A stretch of 64,000 nucleotides of DNA from Bacteroides ihuae (GCF_900104585.1 NZ_FNVX01000005.1:744001-808000), one strand, 5' to 3'. Positions 1 to 8,976 are shown, counted from the first letter of the stretch. The notes: generated by a model from the letters alone, not told the origin. Made by a program: numbers and translations.

Positions 1-714
1 TTCTCGTTCGATGCCACTGATGCGCCAAAAGTCTTGGCACTCCATGTAGTTGCCGTCCGAGAAGCGATAAACCTGTACGGCAATGATATTATTTCCCTTC
101 TTGGCAAGCTTGGTGATATTGAAACGTGCAGGAGTTTTAGAATCCTTGTTCATACCAATAAATTCGCCATTCAGATAGAAGTAAGCAGCACCCCGCGTAC
201 CGTCGGCACTCAGGAAGATTTCTTTTCCATCCCAATTGTCGGGTATTTTAAATTCATGGCGATAAGTGCCCGTAGGGTTCCACTCTTTCGGCACGAGTGG
301 TGGGTTGGGAGCATCCCAGTGTGGTGCATATCCCGGAGAAACAAATGCCCAAGATGTATTGACGTATACCGGAGCAGCAAATCCTTGACGTTCCCAGTTA
401 CCCGGTACTTTGATGTCCGCCCAGTTCTTTACGTCCACTTCCGGTTTCATAAAGTCTGTAGGGCGATCAGCAAAATTTTCTGCATATTTGAATTTCCACT
501 TGCCGTTTAGTGACAGACGGAATGTACCATCTTTACGATTGTTTACCTCAGCATCTTTCTCGTTGGTGTACGAAGTAAATGTACTGCGAGGTGTTTCTTT
601 ATTGATGTTTGTGAGGTTGGGATCAGTGAGTTGCTCATAGCGATTCTCTTGCTGAGCTGTTGCGTTGACAGCCAGTAAGGAAAATAAGGATAAAAGTAAA
701 GTATACTTCTTCAT
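1..714 (-). CDS. GH2 beta-galactosidase, N-terminal part (cut by window edge)
   Basis: The frame read leftward from an ATG at 714 stays open for 238 codons to the window edge, so only the N-terminus is present. It begins with a signal peptide (MKKYTLLLSLFSLL..., cleavage near ATAQ at residue 21). It continues as a glycoside hydrolase family 2 sugar-binding (jelly-roll) domain: LNGKWKFKYAE near residue 75, the VPGNWERQGF stretch typical of LacZ-like enzymes, YVN and a GTYRHEFKIPDNW strand pair, then DGTRGAAYFYLNGEFIG. The Glu catalytic residues would lie further left. It is probably a periplasmic or outer-membrane beta-galactosidase. It lies 45 nt after the esterase gene and is probably the last visible gene of that operon. 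The family is clear; the exact substrate is not. Confidence 0.9.
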   Translation of the reverse strand, partial: MKKYTLLLSLFSLLAVNATAQQENRYEQLTDPNLTNINKETPRSTFTSYTNEKDAEVNNRKDGTFRLSLNGKWKFKYAENFADRPTDFMKPEVDVKNWADIKVPGNWERQGFAAPVYVNTSWAFVSPGYAPHWDAPNPPLVPKEWNPTGTYRHEFKIPDNWDGKEIFLSADGTRGAAYFYLNGEFIGMNKDSKTPARFNITKLAKKGNNIIAVQVYRFSDGNYMECQDFWRISGIERE

Positions 715-759
715 ATTAGTATTATTGAGGTGTTATAATATAAAAAGATAGTGAATGGA

Positions 760-1620
760 TTATAGCTTTACGCCATCACGAAGCCATTTTTCCAACTCTT
801 CCGTCCATTGACGTTTGTAAGTGAAATTATCACGGAAGCCCCAGCCATGACCACCTGTAGGGTAGATGTGCATGGTAGCAGATACATTGTTCTTCAACAA
901 AGCCAGATAATAGTTCACACTATTTTGAGGTGGAACAGCTCCATCATCCGATGAGAGAGCGATGAATGCCTGTGGCGTTTTGGCTGTGACTTGTAGTTCA
1001 TTGGAGTATTTCTTTTGCAATTCTTCCGTGGGAGCTTTGGTTATCAGGTTTTCACGAGAGCCGGCATGTGTGTAGCTTGGATTCATCGTGACTACCGGAT
1101 AGAGTAATATCTGAAAATCGGGGCGGGTCTCTTTGCTGCTATAGTGAGTAGCCAGTGTAGAGGCGAGATGACCTCCGGCCGAGGCACCCATGATACCTAC
1201 TTTAATCGGATCGATCTTCCATTCGGCAGCATGCTGGCGTACTAAACGGATTGCTTGTTCGGCATCCGAGAGAGGAACTTCATTGTGTCCGTTGGGCATG
1301 CGATATTTCAGTACGATATATGTAATGCCTTGTGTGTTGAACCATGCTGCCATGTCGTGACCTTCATGATTCATTGCCAGGCGTGCATAACCTCCACCCG
1401 GACACATAATGATAGCCATACCATTCGGTTTATCTGCACAATAAACGGTAATGTCGGGTTTAATAATGTTGCTAACTCTTCCGTTTTCTCCATCTTTTTC
1501 TTCCCCTTTTTGCCCGTTTGTATTAGGCGCACCATTGGGCCATAAAGGAAGTTCGATAGGCTTTTGTGCCTGTACACTCATAGCTAAAGATAATAGAACT
1601 GTAATTAAAATTGTTTTCAT
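760..1620 (-). CDS. Secreted alpha/beta-hydrolase (esterase/acetyl-xylan-esterase-like)
   Basis: A 286-residue protein with a signal peptide ending near SVQAQ (residue 19), so exported. The serine hydrolase triad is visible: oxyanion-hole segment CPGGGY at 73-78, nucleophile elbow GASAG at 145-149 (Ser147), acid in SSDDGAVPP (about Asp226) and His258 in GGHGWGF. This is the BD-FAE / dienelactone-hydrolase-like group that Bacteroides often place in glycan loci to remove acyl groups from polysaccharides. It starts 10 nt after the OPT transporter gene and precedes a GH2 enzyme, so co-transcription and a role in carbohydrate ester removal are inferred. A peptidase-like activity cannot be excluded from sequence alone. 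Confidence 0.87.
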   Translation of the reverse strand: MKTILITVLLSLAMSVQAQKPIELPLWPNGAPNTNGQKGEEKDGENGRVSNIIKPDITVYCADKPNGMAIIMCPGGGYARLAMNHEGHDMAAWFNTQGITYIVLKYRMPNGHNEVPLSDAEQAIRLVRQHAAEWKIDPIKVGIMGASAGGHLASTLATHYSSKETRPDFQILLYPVVTMNPSYTHAGSRENLITKAPTEELQKKYSNELQVTAKTPQAFIALSSDDGAVPPQNSVNYYLALLKNNVSATMHIYPTGGHGWGFRDNFTYKRQWTEELEKWLRDGVKL

Positions 1621-1630
1621 ATTATTCGGT

Positions 1631-3619
1631 TTATTTTTTCATAGATGCTTTGACAAAATAGAGGATAAGTAAAGCATAAGCACCGAGTGACAATACTTCC
1701 GACCAACTGTTTTGCAACCATGTTTCTTGTACCATATTTATGCCTCCGAAGCGCATAGCAGCACTAACAACGCCCATCAAAGCACCTCCGGCGATAAATC
1801 CTGAAGCAAGTAGCGTACCTTTTTCGCCACGTGCTGTGTTCAGAGCCACATCTTTGCTGCGTGTGGTTACATACCAGTTAACTGCTCCACCTACTACAAG
1901 CGGCACATTCAGCTCTAAAGGAATGAACATACCCAAGGCAAAAGCAAGAGCTGGAATTTTAAAGAATGTGAGTACGATAGCGAGAATAGCACCAATGCCG
2001 TAAAGCAACCATGGAGCAGCTACACCATTCATCAATGGCTCGATGACAGCTGCCATTGCATTCGCTTGTGGAGCAGCTAGTTGTCCGCTTGTGAATCCGT
2101 ATGTTTTATTCAGGATAATCATTACGCCACCCACGGTAGCCGCAGAGACAAGTGTTCCAAGGAATTTCCATGTTTGCTGTTTAGAAGGGGTGCTTCCCAG
2201 CCAATAACCAATCTTTAGATCGGTGATAAAACCGCCTGCCATAGATAGTGCGGTGCAAACCACACCTCCCATTACTAACGCAGCTACCATGCCACCAGGC
2301 CCTTTTAATCCTACGGCAACCATCACTACGGAGGCCAGAATAAGTGTCATCAACGTCATGCCTGATACCGGATTTGTTCCTACAATGGCTATGGCGTTGG
2401 CTGCTACTGTGGTAAACAAGAATGCGATAACAGCTACCAATAGAATGGCAACTACAGTGTGCAACAGGTTACCTTGCATTACGTCTAAATAGAAGAATAA
2501 AAAGATCAGTGCTAAGGTTACTAGTGAACCAATGGCGATGATCTTCATTGGAAGATCCAATTGCGTGCGTTTTACTTTTACTGCGCTTGCAGCTTTGCCA
2601 CGCATTTCTTTACCGGCCAATCCCACAGCATCTTTGATGATAGGCCATGATTTGATGATACCAATGATACCTGCCATGGCAATGCCACCAATACCAACAC
2701 TCTTGGCGTAATATCTAAAGATTTCTTCCGGAGACATGCTACCCACTGTGGCTGTGATTTGAGGATTCCACATATTTAATACGCTATCTCCCCAAATGAA
2801 TGACATGCCGGGAACGATGATCCACCATACAGCCAATGAACCTGCGCAAATGATAGAGGCGTATTTTAGTCCTACGATGTATCCCAATCCCATTACGGCA
2901 GCGCCTGTGTTTACTTTAAATACCAGTTTGGCTTTATCGGCTAGCATTTCACCAAGGCCGCATACACGAGTGGTAAAGTTCTCGTTCCACCAACCGAAAG
3001 TAGCTACAATAAAGTCGTATAGTCCGCCAATAATACCTGCCATAAGCAAAGGTCTGGCCTGACTGCCACCTTTTTCTCCTGATATAAGTACTTGTGTGGT
3101 GGCAGTAGCCTCAGGAAAGGGATATTTGCCATGCATATCTTTTACGAAATATTTGCGGAAAGGGATTAAAAACAAGATACCTAGTATGCCGCCTAGCAGC
3201 GAACTGACAAATACTTGTAAGAAGGTAACGGTAATTTCTTGTGGATAGCTTTCCTGAAGAATATATAATGCCGGTAATGTAAAGATGGCTCCGGCTACGA
3301 TGACACCTGAACTGGCTCCAATAGACTGGATAATCACATTTTCTCCTAAAGCGTTTTTCCGTTTGGCAGCTCCTGATACTCCTACCGCGATAATAGCGAT
3401 GGGAATAGCAGCCTCGAATACTTGCCCAACCTTTAGTCCTAAGTAAGCTGCGGCTGCAGAAAATAGAACAGCCATTCCGATACCCCACAATACTGACCAG
3501 ATATTGACTTCAGCATACTGTTTGTCCGGGCTCATAATGGGGTTGTACTCTTCTCCGGGTTTCAATTCACGGAACGCGTTTTCCGGCAGACTTACCGGTT
3601 TTTCTTCTTCGTGTTTCAT
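1631..3619 (-). CDS. OPT-family oligopeptide transporter
   Basis: A 662-residue polytopic inner-membrane protein with about 14-16 hydrophobic segments. A charged cytoplasmic N-terminus (LKPGEEYNPIMSPDK) leads into the OPT signature region, with the EAAIPIAIIAVG helix and NVIIQSIGASSGVIVAGAIFTLPALYI around residues 70-125. It is the bacterial TIGR00733-type OPT transporter, expected to take up small peptides or metal-chelate complexes by proton symport. It is the first gene of a leftward group with an esterase and a GH2 beta-galactosidase, which is an unexpected partnership: either the three only share a promoter, or the substrate is a glycopeptide-like compound (inference). The gene uses the first ATG; no convincing ribosome-binding site is seen, as is usual here. 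Confidence 0.92.
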   Translation of the reverse strand: MKHEEEKPVSLPENAFRELKPGEEYNPIMSPDKQYAEVNIWSVLWGIGMAVLFSAAAAYLGLKVGQVFEAAIPIAIIAVGVSGAAKRKNALGENVIIQSIGASSGVIVAGAIFTLPALYILQESYPQEITVTFLQVFVSSLLGGILGILFLIPFRKYFVKDMHGKYPFPEATATTQVLISGEKGGSQARPLLMAGIIGGLYDFIVATFGWWNENFTTRVCGLGEMLADKAKLVFKVNTGAAVMGLGYIVGLKYASIICAGSLAVWWIIVPGMSFIWGDSVLNMWNPQITATVGSMSPEEIFRYYAKSVGIGGIAMAGIIGIIKSWPIIKDAVGLAGKEMRGKAASAVKVKRTQLDLPMKIIAIGSLVTLALIFLFFYLDVMQGNLLHTVVAILLVAVIAFLFTTVAANAIAIVGTNPVSGMTLMTLILASVVMVAVGLKGPGGMVAALVMGGVVCTALSMAGGFITDLKIGYWLGSTPSKQQTWKFLGTLVSAATVGGVMIILNKTYGFTSGQLAAPQANAMAAVIEPLMNGVAAPWLLYGIGAILAIVLTFFKIPALAFALGMFIPLELNVPLVVGGAVNWYVTTRSKDVALNTARGEKGTLLASGFIAGGALMGVVSAAMRFGGINMVQETWLQNSWSEVLSLGAYALLILYFVKASMKK

Positions 3620-3700
3620 AACTTAAACTAATCTTGTTTTATTTAATTTAATTGATCTTCTGAATGAGTTTCGTCTATAATAAATAGTTTCAAAGAAAGC

Positions 3701-3731
3701 AAAAAAAAAGGAGAATCGAAAGATTCTCCTT
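3701..3731 (-). terminator. Intrinsic terminator of the DUF1573 gene
   Basis: A perfect 10-bp stem (AAGGAGAATC paired with GATTCTCCTT, tetraloop at 3718-3721) is followed on the minus strand by a run of at least seven U. It lies 22 nt past the DUF1573 stop codon and separates that gene from the OPT operon. Confidence 0.9.
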
Positions 3732-3752
3732 AGGTTGTTATTCATTATTTGC

Positions 3753-4151
3753 TTATTTTGCGTCTTTGGCTGTCATATCTCCTTCAATATAGAGGCGCAT
3801 CATTTCGGTTTTTGCATTGGTGCGTAGTGTAATTGACTTTTTGAAATGACCCGGATATTTGCCTGTTCCGTTATAAGTTACTTTAATAGTACCTTTTTGT
3901 CCCGGCATAATTGGTTCTTTTGTGTAGTCGGGAACAGTGCATCCGCATGATGCTACAGCTTGGTTAATCACCAATGGGGCATCTCCTGAATTGCTAAATG
4001 TAAATACGCAGGTTACGACCGGACTATTTTCAGAAAACGTACCGAAATTATGTGTAGTTTGGTCAAACTTTATTTCGGCGCTTTTTTGTGCTGATGCATA
4101 GCTAATACCTATAGCCAACATAGTAACAAGAAATAATATTTTCTTCATCAT
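3753..4151 (-). CDS. DUF1573 domain exported protein
   Basis: A 132-residue protein with a signal peptide (ILFLVTMLAIGISYASAQ). The mature part is one Ig-like DUF1573 domain: the FDQTTHNFGTFSENSPV strand that defines the family, then VFTFSNSGDAPLVI, the ASCGCTVP motif and a VTYNGTGKYPGHFKKSITLRTNA hairpin. The family is abundant in Bacteroidetes; its function is unknown, with cell-surface or periplasmic assembly roles suspected. Two adjacent Met codons could start it; both give the same exported protein. It is a single-gene unit, with its own terminator at 3701-3731 and a -7 element at 4180-4187, divergent from galM. Confidence 0.9.
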   Translation of the reverse strand: MMKKILFLVTMLAIGISYASAQKSAEIKFDQTTHNFGTFSENSPVVTCVFTFSNSGDAPLVINQAVASCGCTVPDYTKEPIMPGQKGTIKVTYNGTGKYPGHFKKSITLRTNAKTEMMRLYIEGDMTAKDAK

Positions 4152-4179
4152 CTTTAGCTTTTAGTTCATTTATAATAGG

Positions 4180-4187
4180 CAAAGGTA
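4180..4187 (-). promoter_or_regulatory. Bacteroides -7 element for the DUF1573 gene
   Basis: TACCTTTG on the minus strand matches TAnnTTTG. It sits about 30 nt upstream of the DUF1573 start codon. No clean -33 TTTG was found at 19 nt. Confidence 0.6.
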
Positions 4188-4212
4188 GAGCTTTTATTTA
4201 GAAATAATCCTG

Positions 4213-4220
4213 TATATTTG
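4213..4220 (+). promoter_or_regulatory. Bacteroides -7 element for galM
   Basis: TATATTTG matches TAnnTTTG. A start site near 4227 would give a leader of about 55 nt before the ATG at 4281, which argues against the in-frame ATG at 4218 as the real start. Confidence 0.6.
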
Positions 4221-4280
4221 CGAAATTGTATTAAATCTGTTACAGATACGTTCAACAAGATAGAATTTATAATAATAAAT

Positions 4281-5417
4281 ATGAAAAAGATAGCCTTATT
4301 GTCATTTTTGATCGGTTGTTTGTGCTTCTCATGTAGTATGAAAAACGAAAAAACACTTTCGAACTTATCTGTTAGGAACTTTCAGACGGATGTAAATGAT
4401 CAGCTGACTAATCTTTATATACTGAAGAACAAGGCCGGGATGGAAGTCTGCATTACTAATTATGGGGCTAGAGTAGTCTCTGTTATGGTACCTGATAGGA
4501 ATGGAAAGATGGAGGATGTGGTTTGTGGTTTCTCTGATATTGCTAGATATATAGAGAAGAAACAAAATTTCGGAGCTACTATTGGCCGATACATTGGCCG
4601 TATTATTAATGCTACGTTTACTCTCGATTCTCTAACGTTTCATTTGGCTGCCAATACCGGCAAGCATTGCGCTCATGGAGGGGAGCCTGGTTTTGCTTCA
4701 CGCATTTGGCAAGCCGAAAAGTTGGATGATAATTCGTTGAAGTTATCTTATTTCTCTCCTGATGGAGAGAATGGTTTCCCTGGTGATCTGACTGTTGAGG
4801 TGTATTTTTCGGTGACAGATAAGAATGAATTGGATATCCGTTATGAAGCTACTACTGATAAACCTACGGTACTTAATCTCTCTAACCATTCTTTCTTTAA
4901 TCTTTCGGGGGATTTCACTACAACGGTAGAAGATCAGTTATTAATGGTGAATGCGGATGCTTATACCCCTTATGATTCGACAAAGTGTGTGACTGGGGAA
5001 ATTCTTCCGGTAGCTGATACTCCGTTTGACTTTACTACTCCTCATCGTATTGGCGAACGTATTAATGAAGATTGCTTGCAACTGAACATAACCAAAGGAT
5101 ATGATCATAACTGGGTACTTAATACAAAGGGAGATGAAACAAAACCGGCTGCTCGGCTTGTAGATGAGAAAAGTGGTCGCACACTAGAAGTGTATACCAA
5201 TGAACCTGGTTTACAGGTGTATACAGCTAATGGTTTGAAAGGAGATCTTATAGGCAAAAATGAAGTGGCGTATGGCAAGCGTTGTTCTGTTTGCTTAGAA
5301 ACTCAGCATTTTGCAGATAGCCCCAATATACCCCAATTTCCTTCTACAGTGTTGCGCCCGGGTGAGAAGTATTACAGCCATTGTGTTTATCGCTTCGGAG
5401 TACTTGCCGGGAAGTGA
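4281..5417 (+). CDS. galM: Aldose 1-epimerase (mutarotase), lipoprotein-like
   Basis: A 378-residue galactose mutarotase that interconverts alpha and beta anomers of aldohexoses. The N-terminus (MKKIALLSFLIGCLCFSC) is a lipoprotein-type signal with two possible lipobox cysteines (13 or 18), so the enzyme probably acts outside the cytoplasm, as is common in Bacteroides. Family landmarks: NYGARVVSV, NFGATIGRYIGRI, His132 in KHCAHGGEPGF, His203 in SNHSFFNLSG, YDHNWVL, and the catalytic Glu in TNEPGLQVYTANG. An ATG 63 nt upstream is in frame, but 4281 is preferred because the signal peptide begins there and a -7 element overlaps the upstream codon. It is a single gene, with an extended inverted repeat downstream. 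Confidence 0.93.
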   Translation: MKKIALLSFLIGCLCFSCSMKNEKTLSNLSVRNFQTDVNDQLTNLYILKNKAGMEVCITNYGARVVSVMVPDRNGKMEDVVCGFSDIARYIEKKQNFGATIGRYIGRIINATFTLDSLTFHLAANTGKHCAHGGEPGFASRIWQAEKLDDNSLKLSYFSPDGENGFPGDLTVEVYFSVTDKNELDIRYEATTDKPTVLNLSNHSFFNLSGDFTTTVEDQLLMVNADAYTPYDSTKCVTGEILPVADTPFDFTTPHRIGERINEDCLQLNITKGYDHNWVLNTKGDETKPAARLVDEKSGRTLEVYTNEPGLQVYTANGLKGDLIGKNEVAYGKRCSVCLETQHFADSPNIPQFPSTVLRPGEKYYSHCVYRFGVLAGK

Positions 5418-5479
5418 TAGTTGCTCATAGCTAAACTTTTATAATGAGGTTTTTGAGGAGCTTCAGGCTTGATACATAT

Positions 5480-5533
5480 CCTTTAAAACTTAATATATTA
5501 AGGCTTTAACCTTAAATCTATTAGTTTTAAAGG
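5480..5533. repeat. Nested inverted repeat between convergent genes (likely bidirectional terminator)
   Basis: The outer arms are CCTTTAAAACTTAATA (5480-5495) and TATTAGTTTTAAAGG (5519-5533), nearly perfect complements. Between them is a second stem, TTAAGG (5498-5503) with CCTTAA (5510-5515). The element fills the space between the ends of galM (+) and the DUF4923 gene (-). It is A/T-rich rather than G/C-rich, so it is an unusual terminator if it is one. Confidence 0.6.
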
Positions 5534-5548
5534 GATATCTTGTTTTCT

Positions 5549-6157
5549 TTATTTTGTGGATTTCTTCAGATCGAAGCCCATTAGCATACCATCGTATGTT
5601 TTGGCTAACGCACTAATTGTTTTCATTGATGTACTATTTGATTTGCTACCCATTAAAGTGAGTAATTTTAGTAATTTCTTGGCATCAAATAATAGAGTCA
5701 TTTTATCCGAAGAACAATCTATCTTGGCACTCATACCCAAAAGAGTCAAATATCTCAGACTTACTTTTTTAGTACTAGAACTATAAGAATAAGTACCACT
5801 CATTGTACGTTTGCCCACAGTACTGGTAAATGTGCTGTCAGCATTGAAAACAAAGTTTAGTTGGCCTTCTTTTATGCCGAGCTTGGCCAACTGGGTGTTC
5901 AGTTTTGTTTCGGCAACAGTGGATGCAAGTGCTCCTCCGGCTTGTTGCAAGATATTGTCTGATTCTAATTCTACAGCTGCACCGGTATATTTCCAGTTGC
6001 CTACCATATTAATTGATTCTCCTTTACCCGTTACCGTATTCATGAGATTCGATAAGTTTCCCGAGTTGAAGATATCCTTCAATGACTGTGCTTGCATATT
6101 ATTTGCAGTTAGTAATAATATAGTCGCTGCAAAAAAATGAGTTCTAAAATGTTTCAT
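5549..6157 (-). CDS. DUF4923 family exported protein
   Basis: A 202-residue protein with a signal peptide (FFAATILLLTANNMQAQ) followed by SLKDIFNSGNLSNLMNTVTGK and a lipocalin-like barrel: NMVGNWKYTGAAVELES, FNADSTFTSTVGKRTMSGTYSYSSSTKKVSLRYLTLLG, and a C-terminal helix. This pattern matches the DUF4923 family of Bacteroidales, which has no established function. The barrel layout (GNW.YTG start, alternating Thr/Ser strands) suggests binding of a small hydrophobic ligand (inference). It starts 9 nt after engB and is probably the last gene of the SSS symporter-engB transcript. Confidence 0.83.
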   Translation of the reverse strand: MKHFRTHFFAATILLLTANNMQAQSLKDIFNSGNLSNLMNTVTGKGESINMVGNWKYTGAAVELESDNILQQAGGALASTVAETKLNTQLAKLGIKEGQLNFVFNADSTFTSTVGKRTMSGTYSYSSSTKKVSLRYLTLLGMSAKIDCSSDKMTLLFDAKKLLKLLTLMGSKSNSTSMKTISALAKTYDGMLMGFDLKKSTK

Positions 6158-6166
6158 TCTATTTAC

Positions 6167-6772
6167 TTACTTTGATTTTAAATTTTTATTAATTGTTTCT
6201 ATATAAGTGAGTATTTCCTCCCTTCCCAATCGCGTTTCCGATGAAGTTACAAAATGTGGAGGTAATTCTTCCCATTGAGTACGTAGCTTGCGTAGATACA
6301 TGTTCACATTGTCTCGCATTTTACCACCATTTAGTTTATCTGTTTTAGTGAAAACAATAGAAAATGGGATTTCATTCTCACCGAGCCACTCCATAAATTC
6401 CATATCTATCTTTTGCGGTTCTAAGCGGCTGTCGATAAGCAGAAAGAGGTTACTCATCTGCTCCCGCTCCAATATGTAATCTTCAATGATGGTACGAATC
6501 TGATCTTGTCCTTTGATTCCTCTTCGAGCATATCCATATCCGGGTAGATCGACGAGATACCAATTCTCATTGATGAGGAAATGGTTGATGAGCATTGTCT
6601 TTCCGGGTGTTGCCGAAGTCATGGCTAGACCCTTGCGAGCGGTAAGCATGTTTATTAGGCTGGATTTCCCAACATTAGATCGGCCGATGAAAGCGTACTC
6701 AGGCATTTCGCTTACTGGGCACTTTAGCACATCGGTGTTACTTATTATAAATTCAGCACTTTTAATTTCCAT
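6167..6772 (-). CDS. engB: Ribosome biogenesis GTPase EngB (YihA/YsxC)
   Basis: A 201-residue TRAFAC GTPase required for assembly of the large ribosomal subunit. The nucleotide motifs are complete: G1 GRSNVGKSS at 30-38, switch I TSATPGKT near 52-59, G3 DLPGYGYA at 75-82, G4 FTKTDKL, and G5 TSSETRLG. Length and order are normal for the family. It lies 12 nt downstream of the SSS symporter gene and 9 nt upstream of the DUF4923 gene, so the three form one leftward transcript. No alternative assignment is plausible. Confidence 0.96.
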   Translation of the reverse strand: MEIKSAEFIISNTDVLKCPVSEMPEYAFIGRSNVGKSSLINMLTARKGLAMTSATPGKTMLINHFLINENWYLVDLPGYGYARRGIKGQDQIRTIIEDYILEREQMSNLFLLIDSRLEPQKIDMEFMEWLGENEIPFSIVFTKTDKLNGGKMRDNVNMYLRKLRTQWEELPPHFVTSSETRLGREEILTYIETINKNLKSK

Positions 6773-6784
6773 GTTCTTTAATTA

Positions 6785-8230
6785 TTATAATGTATTTAAT
6801 TTCTTAATAGAGAATATCCACAATCCTGAGAATGTCAATATTCCATTCAGCATCAGCATTTCGTAACCAAATTTGTATCCGGTTTGTTGCTGTACCGTCC
6901 AGTCAATTGCATAGCACACTAAGGGTGAAGCAACAGCAATAGCAGGCACCAGGCGATCATTTGTTTCTCTGCGAGTAAAGAGTCCGAATGCAAACATCCC
7001 TAATAGAGGCCCGTAAGTATAGGATGCAATGATGTAGATAGCATCAATCACACTTTTATCGTTCACCATGCGAAACATACAGATAAATGCCACAAGCACT
7101 GCCGAAAATAAGATGTGAACTTTGTTTCTTTTATTGCGGGCTACCTCTTCTGTCTCCTTCTCTGTGTTCAGTATGTCAACACAGAAGCTGGTTGTCATTG
7201 CTGTTAGTGCAGAATCGGAATTACTAAATGCTGCAGCTACGATACCTATGGTGAATAGCACCAATACTGATTCTCCCAGATAACCTTGTGTGGCAAACAT
7301 AGGCAAAATATCATCATTTACCGCTGGAAGATCTATCCCAGTCTTGTTTGCTAAGGCGATTAACAGAACACCTAGGCACAGGAATAAAAGGTTGAGTGGT
7401 ACAAAAGAGAATCCATAGCAGTACATGTTCTTTTGTGCTTCTTTCAGATTGCGGCAAGAGAGATTTTTCTGCATCATGTCCTGATCAAGTCCTGTCATTA
7501 CGATTACAATGAAAATCCCGCTAAAAAATTGTTTGAAGAAATTTTGGCGTGAAACCCAGTCATCCATTACAAACATACGGCTGTGCTCGCTGTTCGATAT
7601 CGTCCGCATTACTTCCGAAAAGTTAAGCTCCAACTTATTTATAGTGAAGAAGATAATGCAAATTAGTGCAGCTATGAGACAGAACGTCTGCAAAGTGTCC
7701 GTCCACACAATAGTCTTAATGCCACTTTTGTGAGTATAAACCCATACTAGTCCTACCGCGCCTGCCGCTATCGCCCAAAAGGGAACACCCATTTCTTGAA
7801 ATACATATGTATGTAGGATGAGACAAACGAGATAGAGCTTAGCTGCTGTGCCCAGCATGCGAGAAAGTAAAAAAAAGAGGGAACCTGTGCGGTAGGCTCT
7901 GATACCAATGCGTGTGTTCAGATATGTGTATATGCTTGTCAGATTGAGTTTATAGTATAGAGGTAATAGAACAAGTGCTACAACCAGATAACCGAAAAAA
8001 AAGCCTAAAACAGTTTGCATGTAAGTCATGTCCATACCTCGAACCATTCCGGGAACGGAAATAAAAGTAACTCCTGATATAGAAGCCCCAATCATGCCAA
8101 AGGAAACCACATACCAAGGCGATTTGTTTTCGCCTTTGAAAAATGCGGCATTGGATCCTCCTTTTCTCCCGGTGATGCGGGCTATAAGGAGTAAAATCGC
8201 AAAGTAACATATGATGGTGACTAATATCAT
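6785..8230 (-). CDS. Sodium:solute symporter (SSS family)
   Basis: A 481-residue inner-membrane protein with about 13 transmembrane segments. The SSS fold is recognisable: FGMIGASISGVTFISVPGMV at the unwound first core helix, YLNTRIGIRAYRTGS, GLDQDMMQKNLSCRNLKEAQ, and FSNSDSALTAMTTSFCVDI, the Na2-site region. It probably couples sodium entry to uptake of an organic solute; the substrate cannot be read. A longer frame starts at 8272, but a TATCTTTG -7 element at 8250-8257 lies inside that extension, so initiation at 8230 (MILVTIICY) or 8239 is preferred. It is the first gene of a unit with engB. Confidence 0.88.
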   Translation of the reverse strand: MILVTIICYFAILLLIARITGRKGGSNAAFFKGENKSPWYVVSFGMIGASISGVTFISVPGMVRGMDMTYMQTVLGFFFGYLVVALVLLPLYYKLNLTSIYTYLNTRIGIRAYRTGSLFFLLSRMLGTAAKLYLVCLILHTYVFQEMGVPFWAIAAGAVGLVWVYTHKSGIKTIVWTDTLQTFCLIAALICIIFFTINKLELNFSEVMRTISNSEHSRMFVMDDWVSRQNFFKQFFSGIFIVIVMTGLDQDMMQKNLSCRNLKEAQKNMYCYGFSFVPLNLLFLCLGVLLIALANKTGIDLPAVNDDILPMFATQGYLGESVLVLFTIGIVAAAFSNSDSALTAMTTSFCVDILNTEKETEEVARNKRNKVHILFSAVLVAFICMFRMVNDKSVIDAIYIIASYTYGPLLGMFAFGLFTRRETNDRLVPAIAVASPLVCYAIDWTVQQQTGYKFGYEMLMLNGILTFSGLWIFSIKKLNTL

Positions 8231-8249
8231 GGCGTGCATGTTTTGCTGG

Positions 8250-8257
8250 CAAAGATA
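8250..8257 (-). promoter_or_regulatory. -7 element of the SSS symporter-engB operon
   Basis: TATCTTTG on the minus strand. Transcription would begin near 8243, giving a very short leader. It decides the start of the symporter against the upstream in-frame ATG. It is divergent from the recR promoter. Confidence 0.65.
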
Positions 8258-8279
8258 CGACTTATTTTGCAAATGGTAA

Positions 8280-8309
8280 TTTGTAATTCGTAATTGATTG
8301 CTATCTTTG
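8280..8309 (+). promoter_or_regulatory. recR promoter (-33 TTTG / -7 TATCTTTG)
   Basis: TTTG at 8280-8283 and TATCTTTG at 8302-8309 are 18 nt apart, a near-consensus Bacteroides sigma-ABfr promoter. It is about 40 nt upstream of the recR GTG. Confidence 0.75.
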
Positions 8310-8356
8310 CCGCACTTAAAGTGTAATCAATATCTATAAATAATTTACAATATATA

Positions 8357-8974
8357 GTGAATCAACAATATTCGTCTTTATTATTAGAGAAAGCTGTAAG
8401 CGAGTTTGCTAAACTACCGGGAATCGGAAAGAAAACGGCCATGCGGTTGGTGCTTCATTTGTTGAGGCAAGATGCTGCTACTGTGGAAGCTTTTGGCAAT
8501 GCTGTCATCACCTTGAAGCGGGAAGTGAAATATTGCAAAGTTTGTCACAACATCTCTGATACTGAAACGTGTCAGATCTGTGCTAATCCGCAGCGAGATG
8601 CATCTATTGTCTGTGTGGTAGAGAATATACGTGACGTGATGGCTGTAGAAGCTACTCAGCAATTTCGGGGTCTTTATCATGTGTTGGGTGGTGTTATCTC
8701 TCCTATGGATGGGGTGGGCCCCGGTGATCTTGAGATAGGAAGCCTTGTTCATCGTGTCTCCGAAGGAACAATTAAAGAAGTTGTTCTGGCGCTCAGTTCT
8801 ACCATGGAAGGGGATACAACCAACTTTTTTATTTATCGTAAACTAGAAAAATTAGAAGTGAAACTCAGTGTGATAGCTCGTGGTATCTCTATTGGCGATG
8901 AATTGGAATATACAGACGAGGTTACCTTGGGACGTAGCATTATTAATCGAACATCATTTACCGGAACTATCTAA
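8357..8974 (+). CDS. recR: Recombination protein RecR (GTG start)
   Basis: A 205-residue RecFOR-pathway protein that helps load RecA on gapped DNA. Domains in order: a helix-hairpin-helix around 13-32 ([20 protein letters not shown]), a C4 zinc finger (Cys60, Cys63, Cys72, Cys75), a TOPRIM domain from about 81 (VCVVEN, then [15 protein letters not shown]) and the C-terminal [11 protein letters not shown] segment. The start codon is GTG at 8357; no ATG gives a complete HhH domain. A promoter lies just upstream. The following membrane-protein gene begins 2 nt after the stop codon, suggesting coupling. Confidence 0.96.
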   Translation: MNQQYSSLLLEKAVSEFAKLPGIGKKTAMRLVLHLLRQDAATVEAFGNAVITLKREVKYCKVCHNISDTETCQICANPQRDASIVCVVENIRDVMAVEATQQFRGLYHVLGGVISPMDGVGPGDLEIGSLVHRVSEGTIKEVVLALSSTMEGDTTNFFIYRKLEKLEVKLSVIARGISIGDELEYTDEVTLGRSIINRTSFTGTI

Positions 8975-8976
8975 TT

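Noticed and set aside
8231..8272. Longer N-terminus for the SSS symporter
   Set aside because: The -7 element TATCTTTG lies within the extension, so the mRNA would begin downstream of that ATG; the extra residues are polar and unlike the family.
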